Positions 41,580-50,012 of a stretch of DNA of 64,000 bases are shown piece by piece. The notes beneath the pieces were generated by a model. The model saw nothing but the letters and a program-made list of their open reading frames with translations. It did not search any database and was not told the origin of the DNA. How positions within the stretch are numbered: the first letter of the stretch is position 1; each line of letters opens with the position of its first letter. The stretch is from positions 1-64,000 of the forward strand of contig NZ_BAAAUX010000026.1 in NCBI RefSeq assembly GCF_039534165.1. Reading direction: 5' to 3'. A program made the position numbers and the translations under genes. Origin of the DNA: Saccharopolyspora_D taberi (GTDB taxonomy: Bacteria > Actinomycetota > Actinomycetes > Mycobacteriales > Pseudonocardiaceae).

Positions 41580-43172
41580 ATGTGGGTCACTCCTCCGGGC
41601 GATCCCTTACAACCTTCGTCACCGGCCGTCCAGGTGACTTCGCGGTCGCGGGCTGAGAACCTCGGGATCACGCGCGCACACTCACCGGGAGGTACGGACA
41701 TCACACCCGCCGAACGCCGGAACCGGTCCGGAGGATGGAGGGCGATATGTCGTCCCACCGCAGTCCTGGCGGCAGCGGTCCTGCTGTTCAGCACGCCCGC
41801 TGCCGCGCCCCCGGAAGAACCCGACGTCCGGGTCTGGCTGACCACCGCCGACGCCCGGTACCTGCTCGCTGAACGGGACGGGCTGGACTTCCGCCCCGGC
41901 CCGGACGTGGACGGCGTCCGGATCCACGTCAAGCCCGGCGAGACCTTCCAGACCATGGCCGGTTTCGGCGCCTCCTTCACCGAATCCGCCGCGTCCCTGG
42001 TCGCCTCGCACCCGCGGCGCGACGAGCTGATGCGCGACCTGTTCGACCCGGCCGATCCCGACGGCGCCGCCCTTTCCGCGCTGCGCCAGCCGATCGGCTC
42101 CAGCGACTTCGCGACCGGGCCGCACTACACCTACGACGACGCGCGGGGCGAGGACTGGGACCTCGGAGAGTTCGACATGAGCCGCGACCGCACCGCGCTG
42201 GAGCTGGTCGGCCAAGCGCGGCGGATGGAGCCGCGGACCCACCTCACGGCCACGCCGTGGAGCCCGCCCGCGTGGATGAAGACCAACCGCTCGCTGATCG
42301 GCGGCGACCTGCGCGACGAGGCATACCCCGTGTACGCCGAGTACCTGGCCCGGGTCGCGCGGGAGTACGAGCGCGCCGGAACACCGCTGGACGCGATCAC
42401 GCCGCAGAACGAACCGCTGCTCGGCGATCCGGGCGACTACCCGGGGATGGCGCTGTCCCCGGAGGAGGAATCCAGGCTGGTGCGCGAGCTCCGGCCGAGG
42501 CTGGGCGGATCGCCCGAAATCCTCGGCTTCGACCACAACTGGGCACGGCATCCCAACGACGACGGCGATCCGCGCTATCCGTTCACGCTGATGTCCAAGG
42601 CGCGCAAGCACCTGGCCGGAACCGCGTACCACTGCTACCACGGCGACGCGCAACGGCAGTCGGAGCTGCACGATTCCTTCCCGGACAAGGACATCCACCT
42701 CACCGAGTGCTCGCCGACCGAGTCCTCCGACCCCGGCAGCACGTTCCGCGACACGCTGATGTGGATGACCCGCGACGTCGTCATCGGCGCGACCCGGAAC
42801 TGGGCGCGTTCGGTGGTCCTGTGGAACGTGGCCCTGGATCCGGCGCACGGACCGCACAACGGCGGGTGCTCGACCTGCGACGGCCTGCTGGAGATCGACC
42901 CGGCCACCGGCGAGGTCCGCCGCGAGGCCGGGTTCTACGCGCTCGGGCACGCGAGCCGGTTCGTCCGCCCGGGCGCGGTGCGGATCAACTCGTTCTCGGT
43001 TGATCCGCAGGCGTTGCAGACCGTCGCCTTCCGCAACCCGGACGGCACCACCGCGGTGCTGCTCAGCAACCCGAATCCCCAGGCCCGGACCGCCACCCTC
43101 ATCGAGGGCGACCGGTACCTGACCTACGACGTCCCCGCCGAGTCCGTTACGACGCTTACCTGGCGCGGCTGA
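41580..43172 (+). CDS. Glycoside hydrolase family 30 (glucosylceramidase-like)
   Basis: A secreted hydrolase of the GH30 clan. It has QTMAGFGASFTESAA, the acid/base Glu in TPQNEPL (about residue 277) and the nucleophile region HLTECSP (about residue 375), then the beta-sandwich end. A signal-like hydrophobic stretch (PTAVLAAAVLLFS) lies at about residues 59-72. The start is uncertain. The only in-frame ATG (41580) gives an unusual 58-residue pre-region, whereas a good ribosome site GGGAGGT lies just before an in-frame ATC at 41700, which would place the signal correctly. Confidence 0.85.
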   Translation: MWVTPPGDPLQPSSPAVQVTSRSRAENLGITRAHSPGGTDITPAERRNRSGGWRAICRPTAVLAAAVLLFSTPAAAPPEEPDVRVWLTTADARYLLAERDGLDFRPGPDVDGVRIHVKPGETFQTMAGFGASFTESAASLVASHPRRDELMRDLFDPADPDGAALSALRQPIGSSDFATGPHYTYDDARGEDWDLGEFDMSRDRTALELVGQARRMEPRTHLTATPWSPPAWMKTNRSLIGGDLRDEAYPVYAEYLARVAREYERAGTPLDAITPQNEPLLGDPGDYPGMALSPEEESRLVRELRPRLGGSPEILGFDHNWARHPNDDGDPRYPFTLMSKARKHLAGTAYHCYHGDAQRQSELHDSFPDKDIHLTECSPTESSDPGSTFRDTLMWMTRDVVIGATRNWARSVVLWNVALDPAHGPHNGGCSTCDGLLEIDPATGEVRREAGFYALGHASRFVRPGAVRINSFSVDPQALQTVAFRNPDGTTAVLLSNPNPQARTATLIEGDRYLTYDVPAESVTTLTWRG

Positions 43173-44400
43173 CCTCGGCGTCGGCGTAGTAGTCGCGCGG
43201 GCGGCCGTTGGCGTCGAAGGCGGCCAGGATCTTCATCCCGGTCTGCTCCAGGACCCGGTAGCTGCACCACGCGAGCGGAATTCCCAGTCCCAGCACCAGG
43301 ATCGCGGTGACCGGGAAGGCGAGCGCGGAGTCCCGCTCCGGCCGCAGCCCCACGAACCCGATGAACCGCAGCAGCGGCTCGTGCCAGAGGTAGAGGCTGT
43401 AGCTGATCAGCCCGACGAACAGCAGGAACCGCCACCGCAGCCAGCGCGCGCCCGGGTGCCCGGCCGGGGTGAGCGTCGCGAATCCGCCGATGACCAGCGC
43501 CGAACCGGCGGCGAAGATCGTGTGCACGAAGGCGGGTGGCACCTCGATCTCCTCCCGCAGCACCAGCCCGCCTGCCACCAGCGCGAACCCGCCTGCGATG
43601 GTGAGCGCCCGCGCGGACCTGCGGTGCAGCTCGATCCCGCAGGCCGCCACCAGCGCCAGCACGATGCCCATCGCGAACACGTCGAGCTTGGCCAGCGGGC
43701 CGAACCAGACCGGCCAGCTCGTCTCCGGCGCCCGCAGCACGTACACCGCCCACGCCTTGTACGCCACGCCTGCCAGGACCAGACCGCCGGTGCCCGCCAC
43801 GAGCACCGCGACCCGTCCGCCGCGCGGCAGCCGGCGGCAGGCGGTCTGGGCGAGCGCCCCGAGCACGGCGATCAGCAGCGCGAAGTGGATCTCGATCGCG
43901 AGCGTCCACGTAGGACCGTCGGTCCAGAAGATGTAGTCCTCGCTGTAGACCTGGGTGAAGGTCAGGTGCAGCAGCAGGTCTTCCCAGTGCCCGGGCAGCG
44001 CCGGGTTGGTCACCGACCACACCAGCAGCACCACCGCGTAGTAGGCCGGGACCAGCCTGGCGACCCGCTTGAGCAGGAAGATCCGCGCGCCGCGCGGGGC
44101 GCCGTCGCCGAGCGCGGCCCGGAGGTAGGGCAGCGTGAGCAGGAACCCGGACACCACGAAGAACAGGTCCACGAACAGGTCCGTGGCGAGCATGACCTCG
44201 TGCAGGAACGTGCCCTGCAACGGCCATTCCCAGCGCGGCGGAACCCGGTTCGCCTGGTAGGCGTGGAAGGTCACGACGCTCATCGCCGCGATGGCGCGGA
44301 AGGCGTCCAGCCGGTAGCGGCGGGAACCCGCCGGGCGGACCGCCGTCGTCGCGTGGGACGCGCGATCGGCCGTGCTCGGCGGGGAAACGGTGTCGCTCAC
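43156..44400 (-). CDS. Acyltransferase family 3 (OafA-like) membrane protein
   Basis: A 414-residue polytopic protein of the acyltransferase-3 family. It begins with the signature RLDAFRAIAAMSVVTFHA (catalytic His in the first helix), then LFFVVSGFLL and the YSLYLWHEPLL motif. It would O-acylate a surface polysaccharide or lipid. The GTG start overlaps the stop of a micro-ORF (GTGA), and its first residues VSDTVSPPSTADR are a diverged copy of the repeated micro-ORF peptide. It overlaps the convergent GH30 end by 17 nt. Confidence 0.9.
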   Translation of the reverse strand: MSDTVSPPSTADRASHATTAVRPAGSRRYRLDAFRAIAAMSVVTFHAYQANRVPPRWEWPLQGTFLHEVMLATDLFVDLFFVVSGFLLTLPYLRAALGDGAPRGARIFLLKRVARLVPAYYAVVLLVWSVTNPALPGHWEDLLLHLTFTQVYSEDYIFWTDGPTWTLAIEIHFALLIAVLGALAQTACRRLPRGGRVAVLVAGTGGLVLAGVAYKAWAVYVLRAPETSWPVWFGPLAKLDVFAMGIVLALVAACGIELHRRSARALTIAGGFALVAGGLVLREEIEVPPAFVHTIFAAGSALVIGGFATLTPAGHPGARWLRWRFLLFVGLISYSLYLWHEPLLRFIGFVGLRPERDSALAFPVTAILVLGLGIPLAWCSYRVLEQTGMKILAAFDANGRPRDYYADAEVSRAR

Positions 44401-44471
44401 GCCGCCTCCAGAACCATGCGGGACACCCGCACCCAGTCGACCACGCTGAGCGGGAAAAGAGTGTCGCTCAC
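44397..44471 (-). CDS. Micro-ORF 3 of the tandem array
   Basis: A 24-residue frame beginning VSDTLFPLSVVDWVRVSR and ending LEAA. GTG start overlaps the stop of micro-ORF 2, and its stop overlaps the acyltransferase GTG. GGAGGCGGC lies before each start. Unknown function; it is probably derived from the acyltransferase N-terminus. Confidence 0.55.
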   Translation of the reverse strand: MSDTLFPLSVVDWVRVSRMVLEAA

Positions 44472-44545
44472 GCCGCCTCCTCTAGAGCCTTGCGGGACAC
44501 CCGCACCCGATCGGCCACGCTGAGCAGGAAACCAGTGTCACTCAC
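44468..44545 (-). CDS. Micro-ORF 2 of the tandem array
   Basis: A 25-residue frame beginning VSDTGFLLSVADRVRVSR and ending LEEAA, with one inserted Glu codon compared with its neighbours. It is linked on both sides by GTGA overlaps. The insertion is 3 nt, so the frame is kept, which hints at selection. Confidence 0.55.
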   Translation of the reverse strand: MSDTGFLLSVADRVRVSRKALEEAA

Positions 44546-44616
44546 GCTGCCTCCAGAACCATGCGGGACACCCGCACCCGGTCGGCCGCGCTGAGCGGGG
44601 AAAGAGTGTCGCTCAC
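44542..44616 (-). CDS. Micro-ORF 1 of the tandem array
   Basis: A 24-residue frame beginning VSDTLSPLSAADRVRVSR and ending LEAA. Its GTG overlaps the stop of the glycosyltransferase gene. GGAGGAGGC precedes it. Unknown function. Confidence 0.55.
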   Translation of the reverse strand: MSDTLSPLSAADRVRVSRMVLEAA

Positions 44617-46583
44617 GCCGCCTCCTCCACCTGCGCACCCCGCACGGCCTGCCGCGGGGTCACAACCCACCGGCGCTCCCCGGTCAGCTCCTTGACCTGC
44701 GCGACGCGGGCGATCAGGTTCTTGAACTCGGCGTAGAACACCGCCGAAAGCAGCAGGTACCCCGCGAACCAGCGGCGGTGGGCGCGGATCTCGGGCACCG
44801 CCAGCCGGTAGGCGAACAGCACCTGGCCCGGCCCCACCGACAGCGTGTAGAGCGTGGTGAGCACGAACGCGGGCACCAGCCAGTCCATCCCGCCCCAGCC
44901 GTCGCGCCAGATCAGGAACGCGATCACCGGGTACATCAGCACCGACAGCCACGGGTACGCCTCGCGCCAGCCGAGCAGGAAGAACACCCCGAACTTGTTG
45001 CGGACGCTGAGCTTGCTGCTCCGGAGCGCGGCGCCGAGGTGCCGCCGGGAGACCTGGAACCAGCCCTGCGCCCAGCGGATCCGCTGGTGCCACAGGGCTT
45101 TCAGCGTCGCGGGCGCGAGTTCCCTGCTGACCAGCGCCGGATCGTTGACCACCCGGCAGCCGTCGAGCAGCGTGCGGATGGAGGAGTCGATGTCCTCGGT
45201 CAGCATCTCGCCGCGCATCCGGATCTTGTGCAGCAGCGAGGTGCGCCAGAACCCGTTGGAGCCGCCGAAGAGCCCGAAGTCGTGCAGCTTCGCGCGGCCG
45301 GGGTGGCTGACCGCGTAGATCGACTCGAACTCCACCGCGACCATGCGCGCCACCCACGACGAATCGCCGTTGCGGACCACGCAGTGGCCCTGCACCACGT
45401 CGGCACCGTGCGAGATCCAGCGCCACGCCCGGCGGAACGCGTCCGGCGCGGGCTGGTGGTCGGCGTCGAAGATCCCGGTGAACTCGCCCTTGGCCAGTTG
45501 CAGCGCGGCGTTGACGTTCTGCGCCTTGGACGTGGAGAACGGCACCCGGTACAGCACCAGGCGCGGGTCCTCCTCGGCCAGCGCGCGCAGCTCGACCTCC
45601 ACCGGCAGCGGGCGCGGCGTGTTGTAGGCGAGCACGACCTGGAGTTCGCCCGGGTAGTCCTGGGCGAGGAACGCGCGGACGGTGTCGACGATCGTGGCCG
45701 CCTCGTTGGGCAGGTACGCCGGGATCAGCGCGGTCGCCGCCGGGTACGCGCCCGCGGGCCGCTCCGGCGGGCGGGGCGGGTCGAGCGCGGTGAACCCCTC
45801 GATCCAGATCAGCGCGGCCGTCACCACCAGGGCCGCGGTGACCACCAGGTAGGCCGGGGTTCCGAGGTCGATGCCCGCGCCGAACAGCGCGACCAGCGCC
45901 AGGAACGGCGCGGCTAAGCCGAATGCGATGGTCAGCAGAACCTGCAACGGGGTGCGCAGCGCGCTGGGCCTGCGGTGGCGGGCGTTGGCCTCCGGCGTCC
46001 AGCTGCGGGGCACCAGGTCCAGCTGCTGCGCGGCGACGTCGGCGGCGTCGGAGGCCCGCTCCCGCAGCAGCTCGGCACCGGCGTCGCCGGGCAGGTCGGC
46101 GGCCGAGGCGTAGCCGACGACGGGAGTGATCTGCAGGTGCTCCTCGCCGAGGGTCACGGTGACCCGGCTGAGCCGGTTGAGCATGGACCGCAACCGCTGC
46201 CGCAGCTCGGTTTCCGGCCCGCCGTGCAGCAGCAGGACGAGCCCGCCGTGGTTGTCCACGGCGACCAGCTCGTGGTCGGAGAGCTCGGTGCCGATGACGA
46301 ACGCCGCGCTCGACAGCACGGTGCCGACGCCGCGGCGGCCGAACTTCTTCTCCACCACCTGGTGCTTGACCAGGTGCAGCACGGCGATCACCGGTGCCCG
46401 CCCGCCCCGCGACCGCCGCCCGACGCGCCGCTCGGCGACCTCCCGCCAGTCCTCCAGCGGAGTCATCCTGGGATCGGGGGTGACCACGGCGTTGGCGTCG
46501 ATGGACAACCGGGGAACGTTGAGCCTTCGGGTTTCTCCGGCGTCCGGTGGTTCGGCCCTTTCCCGAAGCGGTGCGGCCTGCAC
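44613..46583 (-). CDS. Cellulose-synthase-like GT2 glycosyltransferase with a degenerate GGDEF-like domain
   Basis: A 656-residue protein. Residues 60-190 look like a decayed GGDEF domain, with HGG and LVLLL in place of the active GGDEF. Two helices follow (about 215-265), then a processive GT2 domain with ALIPAYLPNEAATI, GIFDADHQP (DxD), TEDID and QRIRWAQGW (QxxRW), then about four C-terminal helices. It probably makes an exopolysaccharide. AAAGGAG precedes the GTG. It is linked to the acyltransferase through the micro-ORF array. Confidence 0.87.
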   Translation of the reverse strand: MQAAPLRERAEPPDAGETRRLNVPRLSIDANAVVTPDPRMTPLEDWREVAERRVGRRSRGGRAPVIAVLHLVKHQVVEKKFGRRGVGTVLSSAAFVIGTELSDHELVAVDNHGGLVLLLHGGPETELRQRLRSMLNRLSRVTVTLGEEHLQITPVVGYASAADLPGDAGAELLRERASDAADVAAQQLDLVPRSWTPEANARHRRPSALRTPLQVLLTIAFGLAAPFLALVALFGAGIDLGTPAYLVVTAALVVTAALIWIEGFTALDPPRPPERPAGAYPAATALIPAYLPNEAATIVDTVRAFLAQDYPGELQVVLAYNTPRPLPVEVELRALAEEDPRLVLYRVPFSTSKAQNVNAALQLAKGEFTGIFDADHQPAPDAFRRAWRWISHGADVVQGHCVVRNGDSSWVARMVAVEFESIYAVSHPGRAKLHDFGLFGGSNGFWRTSLLHKIRMRGEMLTEDIDSSIRTLLDGCRVVNDPALVSRELAPATLKALWHQRIRWAQGWFQVSRRHLGAALRSSKLSVRNKFGVFFLLGWREAYPWLSVLMYPVIAFLIWRDGWGGMDWLVPAFVLTTLYTLSVGPGQVLFAYRLAVPEIRAHRRWFAGYLLLSAVFYAEFKNLIARVAQVKELTGERRWVVTPRQAVRGAQVEEAA

Positions 46584-47033
46584 GGCGGTGCTCCTTTCAG
46601 ATTCGCCCGATCAGCAGCCCGCAGAGTAGAAAGAACCTCAGGTCGCGGCAACAACTAACCAAATGCTGGAGTTGTTGCGTTTCCAACCAACTTCACCTTC
46701 CCGAAGACCTGACGAACTCCGCCCGAATCAGTTGTTTCCGCTGTTCAAAGCAACCCGAAGCTTCAGCGGACCCGAGTTCTGCGCCCCAGGTCACAGCCAT
46801 TGGAACCAATGCCCGAGCCCGCCGGATCCGACTCCTGGGACGAATATCACCGATTTCGACATCATGATTTAACCCAGAACGCGAAACCTCTTCATTCACG
46901 TTTTCCCGTTTTTCCCGGTGCTTGCGGGCGAAATCACCGCCGAAAGTCGATGGACATCCGGCGCGCTTTCCGGTCCGGGACGCCAAAAGGGGCCGGCCGC
47001 GTTTGGCGCGACCGGCCCCTTCTGCGCTGCGTT
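46584..47033. other. AT-rich intergenic region
   Basis: 450 nt, clearly lower in GC than the flanks, with no credible gene. It holds an 8-bp inverted repeat CAACAACT/AGTTGTTG (46649-46677) about 70-95 nt before the glycosyltransferase start, which may be an operator, and a terminator at 46987-47021. Confidence 0.6.
46987..47021 (-). terminator. Terminator after the PBP4 gene
   Basis: A 10-bp GC-rich stem (AAGGGGCCGG and complement), extended by a further inner 3-bp pairing, lies 13 nt after the stop of the minus-strand carboxypeptidase. Confidence 0.8.
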
Positions 47034-48611
47034 TCAGCAGGACTTCACCCAGGAGCATTCCAGCGCCGACTCGTCTACCGCGGTGCCCGGGTCGTCCGCG
47101 GCGACGGGCGCGCGGCGCACCCGCGGCGCACCCTGCTGGGTCCCGGCGCCGTCGTACTCGGCGAGCCGGACCGCGATCGCGTCCTCCAGATCCCGCGGCG
47201 AGGAACCCAGGAAGTCGTTGAACACCACCGAGAACACCAGCGGCCTGCCGTCGGCGGCGGTGACGTAGCCGGACAGCGAGCTCACCCCGGTCAGCGACCC
47301 GGTCTTGGCGTGGACGTTGTTCTCCGCGCGGGTTCCGGTCATCCGCGAGCGCAGGGTCCCACCGACGATCCGGTCCGGGTTGCCCGCCACCGGCAGCGCG
47401 TCGTACCAGGACTGGAACCACGGCCGCTGCCGGGCGTTGTCCAGCAGCAGGCTCAGCTGACCGGGCGTCACGCTGTCCGCAGTGGACAGTCCGGATCCGT
47501 CCACTGTGCGCAGCACCGCCGGGTCCACGCCCAGCCCGCGCAGCTTCTCGGCGAGCACCGGGAGCCCGGCGTCCCAGCTGCCCGCGCCGCCGGACGCGCG
47601 GCCCATCGCCTTCACCAGGATCTCGGCGTGCATGTTGTTGCTGAGCTTCATGAACGGGACCATCAGCTCGCGCAGCGGGATCGACTCGCGGGACGCGATC
47701 GCACGCGCGTCCGGCGGAGTAGTGCCGGTGCCCCTGCCGTTCACCTTCACGCCGTGCGCCTCCAGCGCCCGGATGAAGACGTCGGTGGCGTAGGAGGTGG
47801 AGTCGGGGACCGAGGTGTAGTCCTCGACCGGCGCGCCTTCGGCGGGCACCGAACCGCTCACGACGACGCGGTTCGAACCGTGCTCCCGCTGCACGGACAG
47901 GTTCGGCTCGCTGCCTGCCTCCGAGGTCGTGGTGCGGTTGTCGATCTCGACCACGCCGGTGGCCGGTTCCACGACGACCTCCGCGGGTTCGCCCTCGGCG
48001 CCCGGGGTCGCCCGGACGGTCGCCGACCCGGCGTCGAAGTCGCCGTTCGGCGAGACCGACAGCGCCGAGATCGGCGCGGCGTAGTAGTACGGCTCGTCGT
48101 CCCACGCCCAGCCGAAGCCGAGCGGGACGTCGTCGAACCAGCTCGCGTCGGCGATCACCTTGCCGCTGACCTCGCGGACGCCGGACTCGGCGACCTGCGC
48201 GGCCAGCCTGTCGTACTCGGCGGCGGTCGTGGTCGGGTCACCCGTGCCGCGCAGGTACAGGTTGCCGAGCAGGACCGGTCCCAGCCGTTCGGAGCCGGCC
48301 AGCACCTCGGTCCTGAACCGGTAGTCCGGCCCCAGCGTCTCCAGTGCGGCGGCCGAGGTCAGCAGCTTCAGGTTCGACGCCGGGACCGCGCGGTCGTCGG
48401 CGCCCCGGCTGTAGAGCACCTCATCGGTCTCCGGGTCGCGCACGACGACCCCGGCGTGCGAACCGTCCAGCCGCGGGTCGGCCAGGATCTTGTCCAGGTC
48501 GATCCGCAGGGCGTCCGGTCCGGTAGGGGCTGCCGTGATGGGCACGGCGGCCCCGACCGAAAGCCCCAGAACCGACGCCGCACCGATCGCAACACCCCAT
48601 CGACGACGCAT
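47034..48611 (-). CDS. dacB: D-alanyl-D-alanine carboxypeptidase/endopeptidase (PBP4, DacB type)
   Basis: A 525-residue exported class C penicillin-binding protein. After a signal peptide (residues 1-28) it has the SxxK motif SNLK (79-82), the SxN motif in MKLSNNMHAE and the KTG motif in HAKTGSLTG. The insert between the first two motifs is typical of the family. It trims or cleaves peptidoglycan stem peptides. The C-terminus ends CSWVKSC, a Cys pair that may form a disulfide with help from the DsbA/VKOR system. Confidence 0.95.
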   Translation of the reverse strand: MRRRWGVAIGAASVLGLSVGAAVPITAAPTGPDALRIDLDKILADPRLDGSHAGVVVRDPETDEVLYSRGADDRAVPASNLKLLTSAAALETLGPDYRFRTEVLAGSERLGPVLLGNLYLRGTGDPTTTAAEYDRLAAQVAESGVREVSGKVIADASWFDDVPLGFGWAWDDEPYYYAAPISALSVSPNGDFDAGSATVRATPGAEGEPAEVVVEPATGVVEIDNRTTTSEAGSEPNLSVQREHGSNRVVVSGSVPAEGAPVEDYTSVPDSTSYATDVFIRALEAHGVKVNGRGTGTTPPDARAIASRESIPLRELMVPFMKLSNNMHAEILVKAMGRASGGAGSWDAGLPVLAEKLRGLGVDPAVLRTVDGSGLSTADSVTPGQLSLLLDNARQRPWFQSWYDALPVAGNPDRIVGGTLRSRMTGTRAENNVHAKTGSLTGVSSLSGYVTAADGRPLVFSVVFNDFLGSSPRDLEDAIAVRLAEYDGAGTQQGAPRVRRAPVAADDPGTAVDESALECSWVKSC

Positions 48612-48723
48612 GCCGCCACTCCGTCCTCGTCCTCGGATAGTTCGCCGGAAAGCCTAGGCGCGGGAACCGGCCGAGGTGAGGATTTTTCCAGGATCGACTG
48701 CGTCCGGACAGGGATCGACCGGG

Positions 48724-49335
48724 TCAGGACAGCGCGATCGAGGTGGCCATCGCGATCAGCGCGCCGCCGCAGCAGCGCTCGAACACCTTGCGCCTGCGCG
48801 GATCGGCCAGCAGCGCGGCCAGCCACCGCACCGACGGCACCACCAGCAGCCACCACAGCCCGAACGCCCCGACCGCGACCGCGCTGAGCATCCCGGCCTG
48901 CGCCATCGGGTTGGCCGCCGGGTCCATCGCCTGCGGCAGCAGCGTCAGGAAGGTCAGCATGACCTTCGGGTTGAGCACGTCGATCAGCAGTCCGCGCAGG
49001 AACACCGAGCGCCCCGAGCGCGGCTGCTCCGCCGCCGCGTCCGGCGCCTGCGCCGCCCCGGACCTGCGCAGGATCTGGATCCCCATGAACCCCAGGTACA
49101 CCACGCCGACCGCCTTCACCACGATCAGCGCCGCGGGCACGGTCACCAGCAGCGCCGACAGCCCCAGCGTCGCCGCCGTGGCGTGCACCAGCAGCCCGCA
49201 GGTCACGCCCGCAGCGGCCAGCCACCCCCACCTCGCACCGTTCGCCGCGTTGCGGGTGACCATCACGAAATCGGGTCCGGGTACCAGGATGATCACCAGC
49301 AGGGCGAGCAGGAACGGCCCCCAAGCGATGTGCAC
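48724..49335 (-). CDS. LysE-family amino-acid exporter
   Basis: A 203-residue membrane protein with about six helices and the LysE/RhtB signatures VIILVPGPDFVMVTRNA and GLLIDVLNPKVMLTFLTLL. AAGGAGGAG precedes the GTG. It is divergent from an Lrp/AsnC regulator, the usual partner of such exporters, so it probably exports an amino acid when it accumulates. Confidence 0.92.
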   Translation of the reverse strand: MHIAWGPFLLALLVIILVPGPDFVMVTRNAANGARWGWLAAAGVTCGLLVHATAATLGLSALLVTVPAALIVVKAVGVVYLGFMGIQILRRSGAAQAPDAAAEQPRSGRSVFLRGLLIDVLNPKVMLTFLTLLPQAMDPAANPMAQAGMLSAVAVGAFGLWWLLVVPSVRWLAALLADPRRRKVFERCCGGALIAMATSIALS

Positions 49336-49427
49336 GACTCCTCCTTGTCGACCAGCACGTTCAAGCCGGGCGATATCGTGCGCTGGAAGTTCGCCGGTTC
49401 ACCACATCCACCGTAGGATGTTCGGAT

Positions 49428-49928
49428 ATGCGGGAATCTGTCGAACTGGATTCGGTCGACTGGCTGATCCTGGAGGAGTTGCAGAACGACGCCACGCTGC
49501 CCAACCGGGTGCTCGCCGAGCGGGTCGGGCTGGCCGCGTCGAGCTGCCTGCAACGGGTCCGCAGGCTGCGCGAGCAGGGCGTGATCACCGGCTCGCACAT
49601 CGACGTCGACCCGGCGGCCACCGGCCTGACGCTGGAGGCCATCGTGTCGATCAACGTCCGGCCGCACACCCGCGAGGTCGTCGACCAGTTCCGCAAGTTC
49701 GTGCTGGCGCAGCCGGAGACCCGCTCGCTGCTGCACGTCAGCGGTCAGGCCGACTTCCTGCTGCACGTGGCCGTCGCCGACAGCGCGCACCTGCAGGGCT
49801 TCCTGGTCGACAAGCTGGCGTCGCGGCCGGAGGTCCGGCACTTCACCAGCTCGATCGTGCTGGAGCAGGTCCACACCCGCGCGCTGACCGCTCCGGCGCA
49901 CCTGCGGCCGAAGCGCCGCCGCAAGTAG
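49428..49928 (+). CDS. Lrp/AsnC-family regulator
   Basis: A 166-residue protein with the helix-turn-helix LPNRVLAERVGLAASSCLQRVRRL and the RAM ligand-binding domain (LLHVSGQADFLLHVAVAD). TAGGAT (49414-49419) lies 8 nt before the ATG with no ribosome site, so the mRNA looks leaderless. It probably controls the divergent LysE exporter. Confidence 0.92.
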   Translation: MRESVELDSVDWLILEELQNDATLPNRVLAERVGLAASSCLQRVRRLREQGVITGSHIDVDPAATGLTLEAIVSINVRPHTREVVDQFRKFVLAQPETRSLLHVSGQADFLLHVAVADSAHLQGFLVDKLASRPEVRHFTSSIVLEQVHTRALTAPAHLRPKRRRK

Positions 49929-50012
49929 GGCGTCCAGCTGCTCCCGACTACGCCTTCGACGCGCGGGGCGTGGCCACCAACCCGTGGACGCCGGGCGCTC
50001 GACCGCGCGTGA

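Larger units (their letters stand above)
44390..44616. repeat. Tandem repeat of 71-74 bp, three full copies plus partial
   Basis: Units begin at 44390, 44461, 44535 and 44606. They are similar but not identical. On the minus strand each unit encodes one micro-ORF that overlaps the next by GTGA. The substitutions preserve the reading frames. Confidence 0.93.
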
